Below, one piece after another: positions 1-13,841 of a stretch of DNA of 64,000 nucleotides. The notes under the pieces are model-generated. The model had not been told where the DNA came from, searched no databases, and saw only the letters and a program-made list of their open reading frames with translations. Each line of letters starts with the position of its first letter. Position 1 is the stretch's first letter. The translations under genes were made by a program, and so were the position numbers. Source of the stretch: Arthrinium phaeospermum (lineage: Eukaryota; Ascomycota; Sordariomycetes; Amphisphaeriales; Apiosporaceae); contig QYRS01000002.1 in assembly GCA_006503535.1 (NCBI GenBank), positions 3,348,001-3,412,000 on the forward strand, read 5' to 3'.

Positions 1-3000
1 AACCGGCTTCTGGTCGTATCGTGGTTCGTGGAGGTAGGGCCGAAAACATCCCATGATCTTTCCCACCAGGGAACATCGGGGTTTCCATTGTATAGGCGGG
101 CCTTGAAGCCTCGCTTGAGTCTGACGGCTCAGCTGGAAGTCGAGTAATGCGGCAAGTTACAAACTCGGTCTAATATCAATTCCACACTACGGAAGGCAGC
201 GTGTGCCCCTCTGGCATGGCCGCAAGCAAGCCTGCCTCGCCATGCGGACAAAGTACTCGCCCGAAATGGCAAAGTACATGTTACCTCTGACTGGAAGGAA
301 CGGCAGTCAAATGCAAGACACACGAAGCCCAGGCTGTTCCGATTTGAATGGCAGGCTCTGGCTTCATATTGCCCATGACGCTCATAGGCGTGTCATGCAG
401 GTAGCCGAAGACTGAGTGCCAACCTTGGCCAGGTAGATCCCTTCCTAATTACCAGCAGTGTTTGTGGCGCATCATAGGAGTGTAGGGAGGATAGCTGCAG
501 ATCTTGATGCACGAGGTATGGAGTTTTCGCAAGACCTCCAGTAGGTAAGCTGTTTTCGCACCATACCCACCCGCCAGCATCGCATATACATCCTCTATCA
601 CTTCAACTGGCTGTCAGCTCGCGTACTCGACTCGCAAGTTGCTATGCTATACGGCGTAATGCGGCCAAAATACATGAAACAGCATCTGACTTCGAAAGGA
701 TTGGTGTAATTCCAATGCCAGCACACATCAGGAGGTCTTCTGTAACCAAACAAGGCAACTCATACTATTGAGATGATTACCATAGACTTATTTGGTTTGT
801 GAGGCTAGAAGGACTAGAACAGTAGCTTCACCTACAAGCCTCACACCCACGGGGCGGTCCATTGCGTTGACTGCGAGTTGTGTTGGATATCGAATTCTTG
901 ACATACAGCACTCCGGCCAGCCAGGGCCTTCCCCATCTTCACAGCACGAAGAAATGAAAATAACATACACCGTCCACGCGCGTCCTATCGATATCTGATC
1001 AGTAATTGCAGCGTCGACGAGTCTGTGGCTGTAGACTTTGCGCATCCTGAGCCCTTCCATTCTGCATCAAATCTCTAGCTTAGTAGTCCTCGAGCATAGA
1101 GCATACCCCCAGTCGTTTCCAGCGCCGCTGTCGGCCCTAGTAACTGCCCGAAGCCTACCTCATGCCCTAGGCGTAGGTGTTATCTCGATCTTCTCGCTGT
1201 TCGAACAGAAAGAACCATAACTGGCTCGTCCTGAGTTGACATGATCATACAAGAGTTACTCTCTAGCGTCTAACGCCTCCATCCCCACCGACTGTCGTCT
1301 ATGCAGCCACTCGAACAGGTCTATGAGAACAACTAGCTTTGATCCGCGCTCGGAGCTGTGGTACAAGCAGTCTAGCTCCAGGACTCTCTCTATCCTTCCT
1401 CGCAGGGTCCTTGTGTCTTCGGGAGACACCACGCCAGGGGCTCGCAGCTAACGCTTAGAAGTATATAGATTCCCTTTCCTCCTTAAACATGGCATCTTGG
1501 TTCCAACAGAACTAGCCAAACCAACCACGTTGACGAGAACAGTCAAAACACGCTCCTGTGGCATTCCACACTATCCTGCGCCAATATACTCATCCTCTTG
1601 TCGGGCCAAGTTCAAAACCCAAGCATCTTCCATAGAAGAAGACACGCGAGTCCTTGCCACGGTTGGTCCGACACCGATGTTCACCGATACACAACACTGA
1701 AAGCTGAGAGTTTTCGAGTACTGGTTTCACTGTAGAAGAGGTACGCATGCCCATTTCAAATGCTCTCAACTTCCCGGGTCGCCCCTCCTACCAGTCCAAT
1801 TGCTTGCAACGCATAGACATATGCGCACCGAAGGGGGCGCTGTTGCCGTGTCTGGTCCCGAGGATTCGGAGCCAGTGGCGCTGCAAGCCATTCTCCAGCG
1901 GAGACTGGATCGATCAATCACAGAATCAGGATTTCATGGACATGGCGCTGATCGACTGACAGGAACGTTTTGTAAGTCTTGCATATCAGCAGTCGATACG
2001 CCCTCTCTCCGATGCTGCCGCATAGCGTCATTCGAGTCGGGAAGCCCATGCAGCCACGCCAAAGCGCAAACACGGTATTGGCAGGATGGTTCGGAGGCGG
2101 CACGACCAGTACATCTGGTCGGGGCCAGTCAGAGCCGCAGCATGGGACGAAGACGGCGGTGCCCCCTTTGAAGCCATGCTGCCAAAGAGACGTCATGAAG
2201 GGTTCCGACTCCTGCTTTTTGCTAGGGCATCGAACCCGCGGCTACCTTCCCGATACATACGGACCTTGCCACGACCCGGCTCGATCTTGTTGTCTTTTTT
2301 ATTCTGTTTTGTTTGTTGGTCGCGAGACTTTTGACCCGACCGGAATGGCAACTGTCGGGAAGCCAAGCTGACGACCAATGGAAAATACAGGTACAGGGCA
2401 GAGGAGCAGCCGCGCGATTGGATCACTTGGCGACAGGGGATTATCGCTAGGTTAGATCAGGCCATACCCTTGAAGGAAGTCGAGCGAGTGAGCAACAACC
2501 TACCCTCTCCCACTCATTGAGATTTGCTGGATGGCCATCCCGTACCCGTACCCTTCGTTGCTGTACCCATCCATCTGCGCTAAAAGTGACTTGACCGGGG
2601 GGGTCGTATTTGGCGGCGCAGACACGCACCCCTACATTACATTACATTATTACCCCCATGGAGACAATTTACAACCCAGCACGAGGACCAGACGGATTCA
2701 AGGGACTTTGGAGCGCTGACTTGGGCCCAATATGGGTACCTCTGACCCAGCAGAAGTATTGACGGAAGCCGCGACACCCACGCACCCACGCACCCACGCA
2801 CCGTTTGTAACTGAGCGACGCCAGTTCCGCGAAACTGGGAATTCCTGCTTATGAGTACCAATTCTCTTCATAAGGTGAAGCCCGCTCCTTTCAATGGTTG
2901 TTTGTTGTGTTGTTGTACATCGCCATCACCATTCTCACTCGATCCCCCATTTTCCTCTTTTTGTTTTTATTTTCCCCAATCCTCCCTTGTGCCTTTTCAT

Positions 3001-4145
3001 CTGAAATGGTTCTCACGGAGCTGGCAGGCGCAATCTAAGCTATTGCGCATGCCGGTTCTTTGACGCAAAGTACGTGATTGACCTATCAGCCGCCTCGAAG
3101 GGGAGAAACAAAAACAAAAAGTGCTCGATTCGCGGCCGGAGAGTTACACTGTGGTTCGTGGTCGCAGGCAGGACGAAGGCGTGGTTGGTGTGCATCACAT
3201 CGAACTTCTCCAGGAAGAGCTAGTAAGTACCACCTCCTCACAATGATATGTCAAGATGTGCGAACACCCTATACAACTACATACCTCACTCTTCCCACAA
3301 ACACCACCACCACTCATCAGCCTTGATCCCCTGCAATCATTCCCCATTACATCTTGGGGGTGCCTGGCTGCGCTGGTGGAAGCGAGCCGGACCCGAGGGG
3401 GGCTTGCCTCTCTCTTTAAATATCCTTCCTGCACAACTCTCCATGTGGGAAGGCCTTTTTTTCTCTCTTGGAATTCCCTGCGAGGTACAGGAAAGGTCAC
3501 TTTGCTTTCCCCATCAACTGTGCTTGTGCTACCCCATGAGCAGTCTCTGTAGCCTAGTGGCACGAAAAAACACAACAGCCGTTATCTTGGATGATTAGTC
3601 GTCCCCCCAGCGGATGCTGCTTTCTTGTTCATGCACACCAGCCAACCGGAAGCGGACGGCGTCTACCATCTTACCGTGTTATAGTTAAAGGCAGACATAC
3701 AATTGATACACCTCTCACATCCTTCCCTCTTCCCGGCCTGCCTTTCGACTTTCTTCCCCCCCCTCCTCGAAGCTGACCACGGTTATGCAGCCTACAGGCA
3801 GACCGCTAATAGTCACAGTCACCCGCTGCAGACCCTGCGAACCATGCCCACATGAACTCTCCAAGTCCGTGAACATGGCACCTTCGGAAAACGGCCTTTT
3901 CTCTTCAGACACCAACATCTAGTTGCCATTTCCATTTCCAATGAATCGACCACCCAGGCTGACCTGTATTTCGCGCTGGATAGGACTTCGAGTCTCCGCC
4001 GTCCGGGCTGGACTACCTCGATATACAGCCCCCGTCTGAGATGAGGTCAGTAGAAATTGCCTTGCCCCCCTAATTCGAGTTTTGTTTGATCGTGGAATGC
4101 CCCTTCCTCTCCCCCAAAATGCCTATATACCATATTCGTTAGAGT
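1..4145. other. Intergenic region upstream of the vib-1-like gene
   Basis: No reading frame here has protein-like composition or a recognisable domain; the open frames are short and overlap on both strands. Visible features are a short tandem repeat with unit ACGCACCC at about 2774-2802, and pyrimidine-rich stretches around 2925-3000 and 3715-3775 of the kind common in fungal promoters. Long upstream regions are usual for fungal developmental regulators, so part of this is probably promoter and 5' leader of the downstream gene. Confidence 0.5.
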
Positions 4146-6299
4146 ATGAAGCCGATGATTCGCTCTCATGCCTCGCAGAGTAAGTATCATGGCCACTGAA
4201 GATGTCCAGGGCCACCAGTCGGGCAACCCTGGTCGCCTGCTTGCGGTGGCTCTTGGCCGAAATGTGCATTCTACCGCGCTATAGGTCCGATGGGTGTCTG
4301 AGCCACCAGAGAGCGGGAAGTACCACTGATTACGGGCAGTGCCTCTGGGTTCACCAGCGTATCCAAGTGGTTCACACTTTCCGATCGGTACCCGCACTTT
4401 TCGTGCCACGTTAAGTGTTGGTTGTAATACCCATGTGGCACGCAAATGCTGTCTCGTATGGGGATTGCGATACAACCTTGCCGTGGCAGCCTTGCACACC
4501 ATTCACGATCTACCTATCTACTATAGTGCCCTGACTGATCTGTGCCGACAAGATTTACCCAAGACTCCAACAACTCCTCATTAACGACACTAGAAAGTCA
4601 ACCACCGCCACCCGTAATCTTCCCAGCAACTGTCCCCCTTCTCAACGCTTCCACGGGGTTTCCCCCGGAGAACAGCACATTTTACCACCCCGCTTCAAGT
4701 TACCTGGACGTCAGGCCACGGCTGGGTTCTAGGTACGTCGCATGCCATGATTCTCTTCGGGTTTGATTCTGTTATCAAATGACCTATCTAAGGGGGAGTT
4801 GATTTGCTCACGACAGCCACAGCACGTCGTCGTTGGGCATGGCAAATGCGCCTCGATCCCATCCGCTCCCAAACCTAGGATACAAGACGACCAGAGACAT
4901 CTACTCATCAGTGACTCCTGGCTACACCAGAGCACTGGACCACCCACAGAGATCGCCACCATTCTCAGTTCATGCCCGGCGGCACCCACTGTCGCCAACA
5001 CCAAGCCCAGGTCTAGGATTCGCAACGAACCCCATCAGGACCATGGACCCACCGTACGGCGCCAAAAGCAACCAGAACATACCCCCTCTCCAGGGCATCC
5101 AGCAGCATGGGCAACTTGCATATGCCACGGGTCACAGCCCCATCAAGGTCGAAATCAACGGCACGATTGACAAGGGCTTCTTCCTTTCCGAGGGCGAGTG
5201 GACTTGTTACCGACGAAACTACTTCTCTTGCATCTGCTCCTACAGCCTGACGCCAAATTACCCTGGCGCTTCCATGCATTACACGCCGAATTCGAGTGCG
5301 ACTCACTACGAAGTCTATGGATTTGCCATGTCCATCTCCGCCATGGTCCATGAGAGTGACTCGCACACCATTGATCTAGTGCAGCACACCCCCAAACGGG
5401 ACAAGGGCCCCGTATCCAGGCCCGATAGGGTAGAACTTAGTCCCAAGCCACCTCAACAGACACCACATCCGTTGGGAACACTCTATCCTGACAGCCACGG
5501 GCATAGCCACCGATTGGGAGTGGGCCCAGCCTCGGGAGGCCTCTACGACGGCTTCAGCCAGTCGCCGAGCGGGCATCCAACGGAACATACGTTCGAACGA
5601 ATCCAGTTCAAACAAGCAACTGCGAACAACGGAAAGCGAAGGGCTGCCCAGCAATATTACCATCTCGTCGTGGAGCTGCATGCTCACGTGGGCGAGATCG
5701 GTCGGGGCGTGGCGGACCAGTGGATGAAGGTAGCGCACAGGAAGTCGGCTAAAATGATTGTTCGAGGGCGCTCTCCAGGGCATTACCAGTCGGAAAGGAG
5801 AGGCAGCACGAGCAGTGGCCCCGGAGCTGCAGGAGGATCCCTCAGTGGTTACGCGCCCCCCATGCAGGACTATGGCCCGGGGAGTTCTATGCTTGGGTCC
5901 ACCTACAACACTGGTAACTACGAGCACCGCGGCCAATATAGTGGCCACAATCGCCCGCATGATCTGCCCATGGAGCCTGCCATGTCAGTAGATGATGTCA
6001 AGGCTCTGGAGGGTGGCAAAGACTACCAATACTATCCGACCCCGATCTACGAGGGGAACGATACCCGGCAAGGCATCGAGATGTTTACACACCGGACTGA
6101 TCCGGAACCTGTGGTCACATCGATGGCCGACAACATGGAGCTCTCGACCTCGAGGCTCAAACACGAACATGACAGCACGCTGCCTAGTCTCTTCTACCCG
6201 AACCCAAGCACTGCTTACAATATGAGAGGGTGCAATCGCTACGAGGGCAAACCGACCTCTGCAGGTTACTATCCGCAGATGCTGCCACAGTCGACGTAG
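4146..6299 (+). CDS. vib-1: NDT80/PhoG-family transcription factor, VIB-1/XprG type
   Basis: This is a nuclear DNA-binding regulator. In Neurospora and Aspergillus the family (VIB-1, XprG) controls heterokaryon incompatibility, extracellular proteases and the starvation response. The model has exons 4146-4179, 4564-4732 and 4817-6299 (561 codons plus stop). The last exon is one uninterrupted frame and carries the Ndt80-like domain at about residues 175-390, including the conserved block IDKGFFLSEGEWTCYRRNYF, then KRRAAQQYY and KSAKMIVRGRSPGHY. The C-terminal tail is Ser/Gly/Tyr-rich and low in complexity. The middle exon (PPPPVIFPATVPLLN) joins in frame through a GTACGT donor at 4733. The first exon is least certain: it rests on a strong GTAAGT donor at 4180 and phase agreement with acceptors at 4563 or 4593; the last exon alone has an ATG at 4839. 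The family assignment is firm; orthology to vib-1 rather than a paralogue is inferred. Confidence 0.85.
4733..4822 (+). promoter_or_regulatory. Intron with tandem 3' splice sites in the vib-1-like gene
   Basis: The GTACGT donor at 4733 can pair with either of two AG acceptors six bases apart, ending at 4816 or 4822. Both keep the frame, and they differ only by inclusion of His-Ser. Intron length is 84 or 90 bp. This is seen directly; which site is used cannot be told from sequence. Confidence 0.6.
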
Positions 6300-8867
6300 C
6301 ACTCCCTCAGATCGAACGCCTGGGATGTAACGCAGCGATTATTATTGACTGGAAGTCTTGGCAGTGAACCTGCACGTCAGAAACCTTTCACTGGTCTATT
6401 CATTTTTCGCTAGACATCGGACGGAGCAAAGGAAAAGCATATTGGGTTTCTTGGGTTTGAAATTTAGGAAGGTCAAAAGGCATGGCGCATGGACAGGGTG
6501 GACAAGGCACACGAGTTAGGGTGTTTCATGGGAATATGCATGGCGAAGAATGTACGGCATTTATTCCAGCAAAGACGACGGAAAGGCTGGAAGTTTCAAG
6601 AATGCCAGCACCAGGAAGAATCTGTGGGAGATCTTTGGCTGATTGATCCCGGGCATAGCCAAAAGGCCTGTACGGTTTGCGGAAAGGATACCCCTTGCTT
6701 TTCCCCCTTCTTTTATTTATTCATTGCTCTTGTTTGGTTGAATGTGGAGGAATCAGGCTATGGGAGCCCAGGGACGGTCGGTCTGCAGCCTTTCCGCCAA
6801 CAACGATTATGAAGGTATATGGAGACCATGGGGCGGCGTTGGGAGAGGGGGTTACGAGGGGAAATCATACGCGGGTTTTTTGGCAAGGGAGACATGCTAT
6901 TTCCTACGATGGATGTGTGGTGTGGGGATCTCTTTTTCGGTTCTTGTTCCAACCCAACCCTCCTGGTGAGATCTGCTTTCAAATCCCAGTCACCTACCTC
7001 TCTCGCTTTGGTATGATGTGGACAGTGTTATTGGGTGGATCTTTGCTTCGGGTCCTCAAGTATCTTGGCACATCACTATGGTCAACAACACCGCCAAGAA
7101 TCCAGCATGGGCCCTGTTTTTTCGCCAGCATGTAGTGGGATCTTCTCCCACGGGGCTTGGTCGGGGGTTTTCACACACAAGGAGACACTCGGTTATTCGT
7201 TGATATAACTTTTCTGAACCTAAAGAGAAAATTTCCCCATCTTTATCGTTATTTCGGACTTGCCCGTGGCACCATCACCTGCACACGGTTTCTCTTTTTG
7301 CGCGACCGCGGTCTACTGCGATTGTAATATTTTCGAAGGCAAACGAGCATACACGCGGTCTCTAGCATCTGCCTTCGCAATGAACCGGGATATGACTGGC
7401 GGGATCTACCGGATGGCTAGCTGGCAGGATGCCTGAATCCACTCTTCTGCTTCCCTTGCTTTGGGGGCATCGACATCGACTCCAACTACTGGGCTGGTAT
7501 ACGACAGACGCGCAGAGTAAAGCACAAGAGAATATAAACGCCTGTAAGACACTAGCTTATGTGCAACTCCGTTGAAAGACTTCCACTGACTTGCAGGTTG
7601 AGAGGATCGGTTACAGGTGGGCTGGCCGGAAGCTCGTGGATTGATCGACCCCCCACAGCGGGCACTAAAACCCGTTGCCCTACATACAGCTAACGCCCAA
7701 AACGGTCTACTGTACGCTGACCGGGCTGGGAGGGGGGCCCGCGGAATCAGTCCATCAATTGATTGATCACCTGCCCAGGCTGGATGTAAGTACATGATGA
7801 TGTATACCTATACTTCTGATGAATAACCAGGAAATATGTAGACTAGTACCCTTATGTAAGTATACCTAAGTACAAGGGTCGCTGTATACGCTAAACAAAT
7901 CATTCGCTTTATTGATGCCAATGTAATGTGCACCAAACAAGGCCTGCCATCAAATTCTTCATGTATGGTACTTCGAAACCTAGGTAGCGAGGGTGGTCAG
8001 TAGTGGAGCCGGCTGGTGGTGTGCCCAAGTATGCGTGCCCTCCCTTTCAATTCGGAGTAGCAGCATGTACGTATGTAGTCAGCATGGCATGGGAGCATGG
8101 CAGCAGGGGGGGGGTGCAAACAGGCGTGAACCACCAATGCACGTTTCGATTACATCCCATCGGTTCCGGTATGTATGACTCGGATCAATTCCAGTGCTGC
8201 TGCGCCTCGACGTTGCAGGTCTAGCGCTCTCCTGCTTCTGGCTCTCACATTCTTTCGTTCTTTCGTGTCGACAGTAGATGCCGGGAGCCATTCGGGTACG
8301 GGTACGGGTCAGTACTGATATGTCCTGCGCGTATGTACAAGCCGGGAGGGACATGGTTGTTGTCGCGCACCGGGCTCACCAGCAGGTCGCTTATACCCTA
8401 TATATCGAGAGAGGGATGGCCTAAGAAGAGCGAAGGCAGTGGCCCAATCAGGGATTTGGGCCTCGGAGTCTTGGCTTACAGGATTTTCTCCAGTTTAAAC
8501 CACCTTACCCATGCAGTGGTCGTACAAGTCGCCGGGTCCTGACGATCTGCGTACGAGATGAAGACCAGATTGCCATACGACTCTCTTTTGCGCCGTCCAT
8601 GCCGCTCGAGCGACGGGTTAAGCTAGAGGCCCAGCTCCCAGGAGACGCGTCCCTCCTCTGGAGGCTGTCGAACATTACACTGCAGTGCATTGGAAGCGCC
8701 GCGGTTCAAATAAGCTTTTGTGGAGCACGCTGGTAGATCCGTCCATGTCGTGGGGAATTCCAGCTTGTCCCAGCTAAGGTTAAGGACGACGGGGTGTTGG
8801 AAATAGGATAGCCCGTTATTTTAGGTACGAGGCAGCTCCGTCCCACCAATCTACAGCTGAACTTTAC

Positions 8868-8895
8868 TTTTTTTTTTTTTCCCTCTCCTCCCTTA
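8868..8895. repeat. Poly-T/CT tract
   Basis: Thirteen consecutive T residues run into a CT-rich stretch. This is a simple sequence tract with no assigned role. Confidence 0.7.
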
Positions 8896-11800
8896 CAATC
8901 CTTGTTTCCTCCAATGTTTATCCTCCTTTTGTTTCCAGTATGGAGTACTGATCCCAAACTTACGGCGGCCGGCATCCAAGTTGCTCGAACCCGGGAACCG
9001 CGCGAGTTTTCCCTACACTTGCCATGCATGGCGCGCCGGGATAATGTACCGCGGGAAATGAGATTGGGCAGGCAATTGGCATTGGTGCTCATGAAAGGCA
9101 AAGTAGGCAGGCAATCGCGCGTTTTTCATGTCGAGTACTTTACCTGATGTACTTGAGGTCAGGCTGCGTCTGCAGACGGCTTGGAAGCACACCCATACTC
9201 CGAACCCACCTGCCCAAGCATCAATGTCGGCTCTCGGGTTGTCACAGCGCAAAAGAAAAGTGTGGTCAATTGCCTCTTCCAGGATGCACACCGAGAATGC
9301 AATGCATGCATTGCCTACCTACTTACTTATTGATGAAGGGGTAAAAACCTGCTAGAGTCGTCCCTCTCTCGTTTCCCTCCTTTGTTCGTGCTGTTGCGTA
9401 GGCTGACGGCTCCAGGCATCAACAACGGCATGACAGACAAGTGACAAGTGCGTGCCTATCTGGTCACTCACCCTGTCAAACCTCGCGGTACAAGAGGGTA
9501 AATGCATCGCAATTCATTGCCACGGAGGAAACGTGCCAATTCTGACCAAGCCATGGATTGCCGGCAGCTGTCGACCTTCGCAAACTGGCCCTGACCCTGA
9601 CCCGGCAATTGCTGCGAGGGGCCTTCTCCGCTTCATCCTTTACGAAATCCACACCGGTCTTCTTCAGGCTGTCACTCATTTCGATCTTTGCATGATCCCG
9701 AAAGCACCTTGACGCTAGACTTTGAGCGGGGTATCACATCTGTGTGTGAGCCATGTGAAGTGAAGAAGTACCGACACATCATTGTCAAGGGGAGGGGGCT
9801 TTTTCAAAGTGGAGGGGCGTCATCTACAACAGCCCGACACGGCTCTGACTTTGTGGCGCCCAGCTTGCAAGACGCGATCTTATCGAGGCCGCGGCGTGTG
9901 AGCCACGCGAATGTGGTACCTCGCCCGTATCTTGGGCAGGAAGCATTCCCAATGCGACCCACTAGAATCAGTAGAATCAGCATGCCGGTTGCATTTGGGG
10001 GCCGGTGAGCCTGACATGTTCTTTTCGCTCCCGCTCTCGACGATTGGTGCTGATGTTGATCACGCCCAGTCCTTGGCTGAGGGGCCTACCTCACATTCTC
10101 CCGCACCCCCTTGACAAGATACGTGGTGCATATGCCCACACACAACGTCGCGACCGGCTGTTCCAGGGCCAATATCCCTCAAATCCAGGACTCTCTCTGC
10201 TCTACAAACCGGCTTACCTGCTCATATACGTCAGGCCTGCATTTGCATCTATATTGTTACACTACGTACGACCTTCAGCCCTATGGTTCATGCTCGCAAA
10301 ACGAGAAAAAACAACGAAGCACAAACTAGGACACCCACCTGACTCGGCCCTCCCTCCAGTGTGAAAGAGATCCGAAGAAACGAGGTGGCTAGCCCAAAGA
10401 GCCTTACAGCTCGTACTACAAGTACGACCAAATTCGCTATGTGGGGAGCCCTCGCAGATATGGGGACTGCTTTCTCCTACATGACCGCCTGGCAGCGCCC
10501 GTTTGCATGCACGATGCCTAAGTACGCAATTATCATCCCACGCTCAATTGAGATCGAGCCTAGGTGGTATTGCTAAGTCTCTGCGCTCTCGTCTACAGCC
10601 CGGCTATCGGCTATTAGTAAACCCATGAGTTCTTACGTGGGACCACTGTCCCCTGTCTTTTTCTTCTTCCAACAAGCGGTAAGAAGGTATGTACATATGT
10701 ATTACCGTCAGCCGTTTAACGATGATGCGATGCAAGGGCTGGGCCAAGCCAAGTCCAATCTGGTGTAACGCGGACAGATATGCCTGTGCCACTGGCCAGT
10801 TCGGTCCCGTTGCCTTCCCGAATGCGCCTCCCGTGGTTAGCGTACCTCGATAGCTGCTCCAGACCTGCGTCGTTGTTACATTCCCCAGCCATCGAGGCCG
10901 CCCAAGGGGCCGAATCCAATATCACAATGCTCACATTGAAGATTGATGCAACTACAGAAAATGTATGGGGCCGGAACGCGCCCGCGCCAAATCCTCCTGC
11001 ATACATGTACACATATGTATGATATGTATCAGGTAAACTCGAAAGATGGGGGTCACCGGATGCAAAACCGCGGGGGCTTGCCGGCTGGAAACCACGAAAG
11101 CCACCGCGGAAGATGTATTTGTCTCCAGGTTCTTGATTGCCAGGACTTGCATTTCAACGCCACATCGCAGCGCCCAAATCCAATTTCCACCGGGGTTTGC
11201 GTCATGAAACGTAATGGGAAGGTACTGCTCGTTGCTTACATGTACCTATCCTTGAAGTATCTGTATCTGCAGGGTTCCAACCTCGAAGAACCAGGTTGCC
11301 GCCGTTTTAAACGGTAGGGGGGGCTCTGAGAGTGGCCCGGCTTGCCTGCCCCCAGCCATGCCCCCAACACGAGCTTGGTCTGGTAAGATCTAAGTACCTC
11401 ACTCACTCATGTGGGTAATTGTTAGCGTCAGCTTGTCGCTGACTCAGAGATTAAAGAACATTGCCGGTGAGAGTCACCGAGAAGGGGGCAATCACGATCG
11501 ACCCAAGCAAAATAGAATCCGACCTCATTGTAATGTTATGTTGGTTTAGAAACATGGAAGCGCCTCGTTGCACCACAGACAGCCCATTCAGTCTGTATGC
11601 AAGCCTTTACCGCTGTCAAATCTTCTTGGGCGGCGGGCAGCTGCAACACAACAGGAGGCTAGAATACCCACCAATGCCAACAAACTTGACTTCAGAGGGA
11701 GGGGGGAATTTGTTTGGCGGCTGCGGCGGCTTCACGTCGCAGAACGCCAGTACTGAGTAAACGGACTGCCACGCGAGTCCTGGAACTTCCAGGGTAATCC

Positions 11801-13805
11801 TCGCGTCGCTTCGGGGGATCGCAGCTGTGCTACGATAAGAACGCCATGGCATACTAGGGATGACAGTATGGTGGTCCAGGCGCCGGGATTGAGCAGAAAT
11901 GCCCTCCTGCCCGATCCTGACATTCATAAACCGGCAATATCCACCCCACGCAAGGGATGAGCTTCGTTGCCCTGGAGGTCCGTCATACGTCGGCATCTTG
12001 GCCCGCCCGGCCAACAGTAAGAAGAGGGCAGCAATCAAGAGCTCTATTGGCTCGCTGTGCACGTATGAACGAATGTCTATGATTATCAAGACTCAAGACA
12101 CGAAGATGCGAAGGTGCAAAGATTGTGCGTGATTTAGGCTCCAGTGAGACCCAAGGCGGCTGCGGTGACGCAAGTCGATGCTCGCTTCCCGACCGCTGGC
12201 CGAATACGACTACAGAAGCACGTTCGGGGCTCTTCCAGGCAAATAGTCGATAGATCTGGGTGAGGACTGGTCACAACTGCCCTAAGCTGAGATACTCTCC
12301 GGGTTACTGGTTTATACACTCTTAAACTGGACACAATTCTGTACCTCCACCCCCTTTGGGACTCATCTTATCCCTCAGCTCTTCGCTGCATGTGCTCCAT
12401 CGAGGGGGGACCTCGCTCATTGACGAATAATTAGGGGTCCCCTTTGACAGGAGGCCCCGGGCTTGTGTAGCCCCCAAGCAAGACAAGACACGGCATGCCT
12501 GGCTTGAGCTGCATTATCTCGATATAGCGCATGGCTTTGCCAGCATTTCATGGGGCAGAGTACGGGAGCCTTACATGCTCCCACCTAGTGGCCCCTGGCC
12601 AGTGGAGATTTGCACTTAACAGTGGCATCGTAGTAGTCATTGACCGCTACACAGCAGCAGATCCTCCCAAGGGCGGCGCATTTAGCTTTCTTGCTCGCAG
12701 CTGCCAGGTATTTGGGGAGCCAGTAATAGTATCCCTGGACTCAGGTCTTGGTATTCAAACCCAACTCCCCATATTCGGCGAGAAGCCTCCTGCGTTGGCC
12801 AAGTGGGAGCCTGGCTTTTAAGATCGGGCGGAAAAGCGAGAGGCAGTACGCCGAGCAGATGTAGACAGGGAGCGGCAGCGTCCCGCCCCAGCCAGCTGTT
12901 CTACTCGATGGTATGTCTGTAAACAAATTTCCCTCGTATCAATGAGACTGCGTCGCTCAGCTTGCGGACAAGGCTCTCGTCCCTTCGAGGTTCCAACAAT
13001 GACCAATCCGGCGAGAATCCATCTGGTCGTTTCCATCTTCAGCTGTGGCTGGCAGTTTGGGCTCTACGTAACACCAGATGGGAAACGCGGCCTAGGACGA
13101 AGACCGCCGTATCCCCAATACCTGCCTCACTGTGGTGATATTAGCCACGCATGTGAACTAGGCTCGTAGCACGCGATCGGCCAGGAAGAGATGTGCTCAC
13201 ACTGTGAGGCACGTCCGTATCAACAACCTCGACAGGAATAAGACTAGGTTCTTCCCTCATGTCCTATGCCTCCGTTGAAGTGATGTTTTGGTGCGAGCCA
13301 TGCTACTTCCATACGCACAATGCAGCGCAGTGGCCGCTAGATCATCCCCTTCTTTGGGCAGCGCGAGATACTTTCCGAAGGTGAATCACGGCGGCAAGTA
13401 CTGGATCAGGACAGTGTTTGACTACCTCACGGCCTCTGCCCTGACTATGTGATCGCCTTGGGGTTGCAGTGCCCCTGTCGTTGTCGATGGAGCGGAAGAG
13501 ATGTTGAGCCTCGTTCCTTCCTCTCCTGGATTGTGTCCTCATAAGCTGCGCTATTAACCTCTCGTAGTCAGTTTGGTTCCCCTGATGGCATGTCCTCCGT
13601 ACTTACAGTCCCTCCTCCGCTTGGCGCTACGTTGATAAATGCCAGGCTCTTATTTTCTTGACCCTGGAATCGTGGCAATGTAGTCAGAAGAAGAATTACA
13701 TACCCCATTCCCCTGGCGCCGCTGGCGGTGCCCAGAATCCGAATGTCGCCTTTTTCAGGTCAAGCCTTCTCCATTCTAGTCTTCGTTATAGCCTCTGCCG
13801 TGGCG

Positions 13806-13806
<1 letters not shown>

Positions 13807-13837
<31 letters not shown>
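13807..13837. repeat. Poly-C homopolymer of 31 bases
   Basis: Thirty-one consecutive C residues occur on the plus strand, an exceptional run for fungal nuclear DNA at roughly 50% GC. Its length is probably unreliable in the assembly. A run of this kind can form G-quadruplex or i-motif structures. Confidence 0.9.
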
Positions 13838-13841
<4 letters not shown>

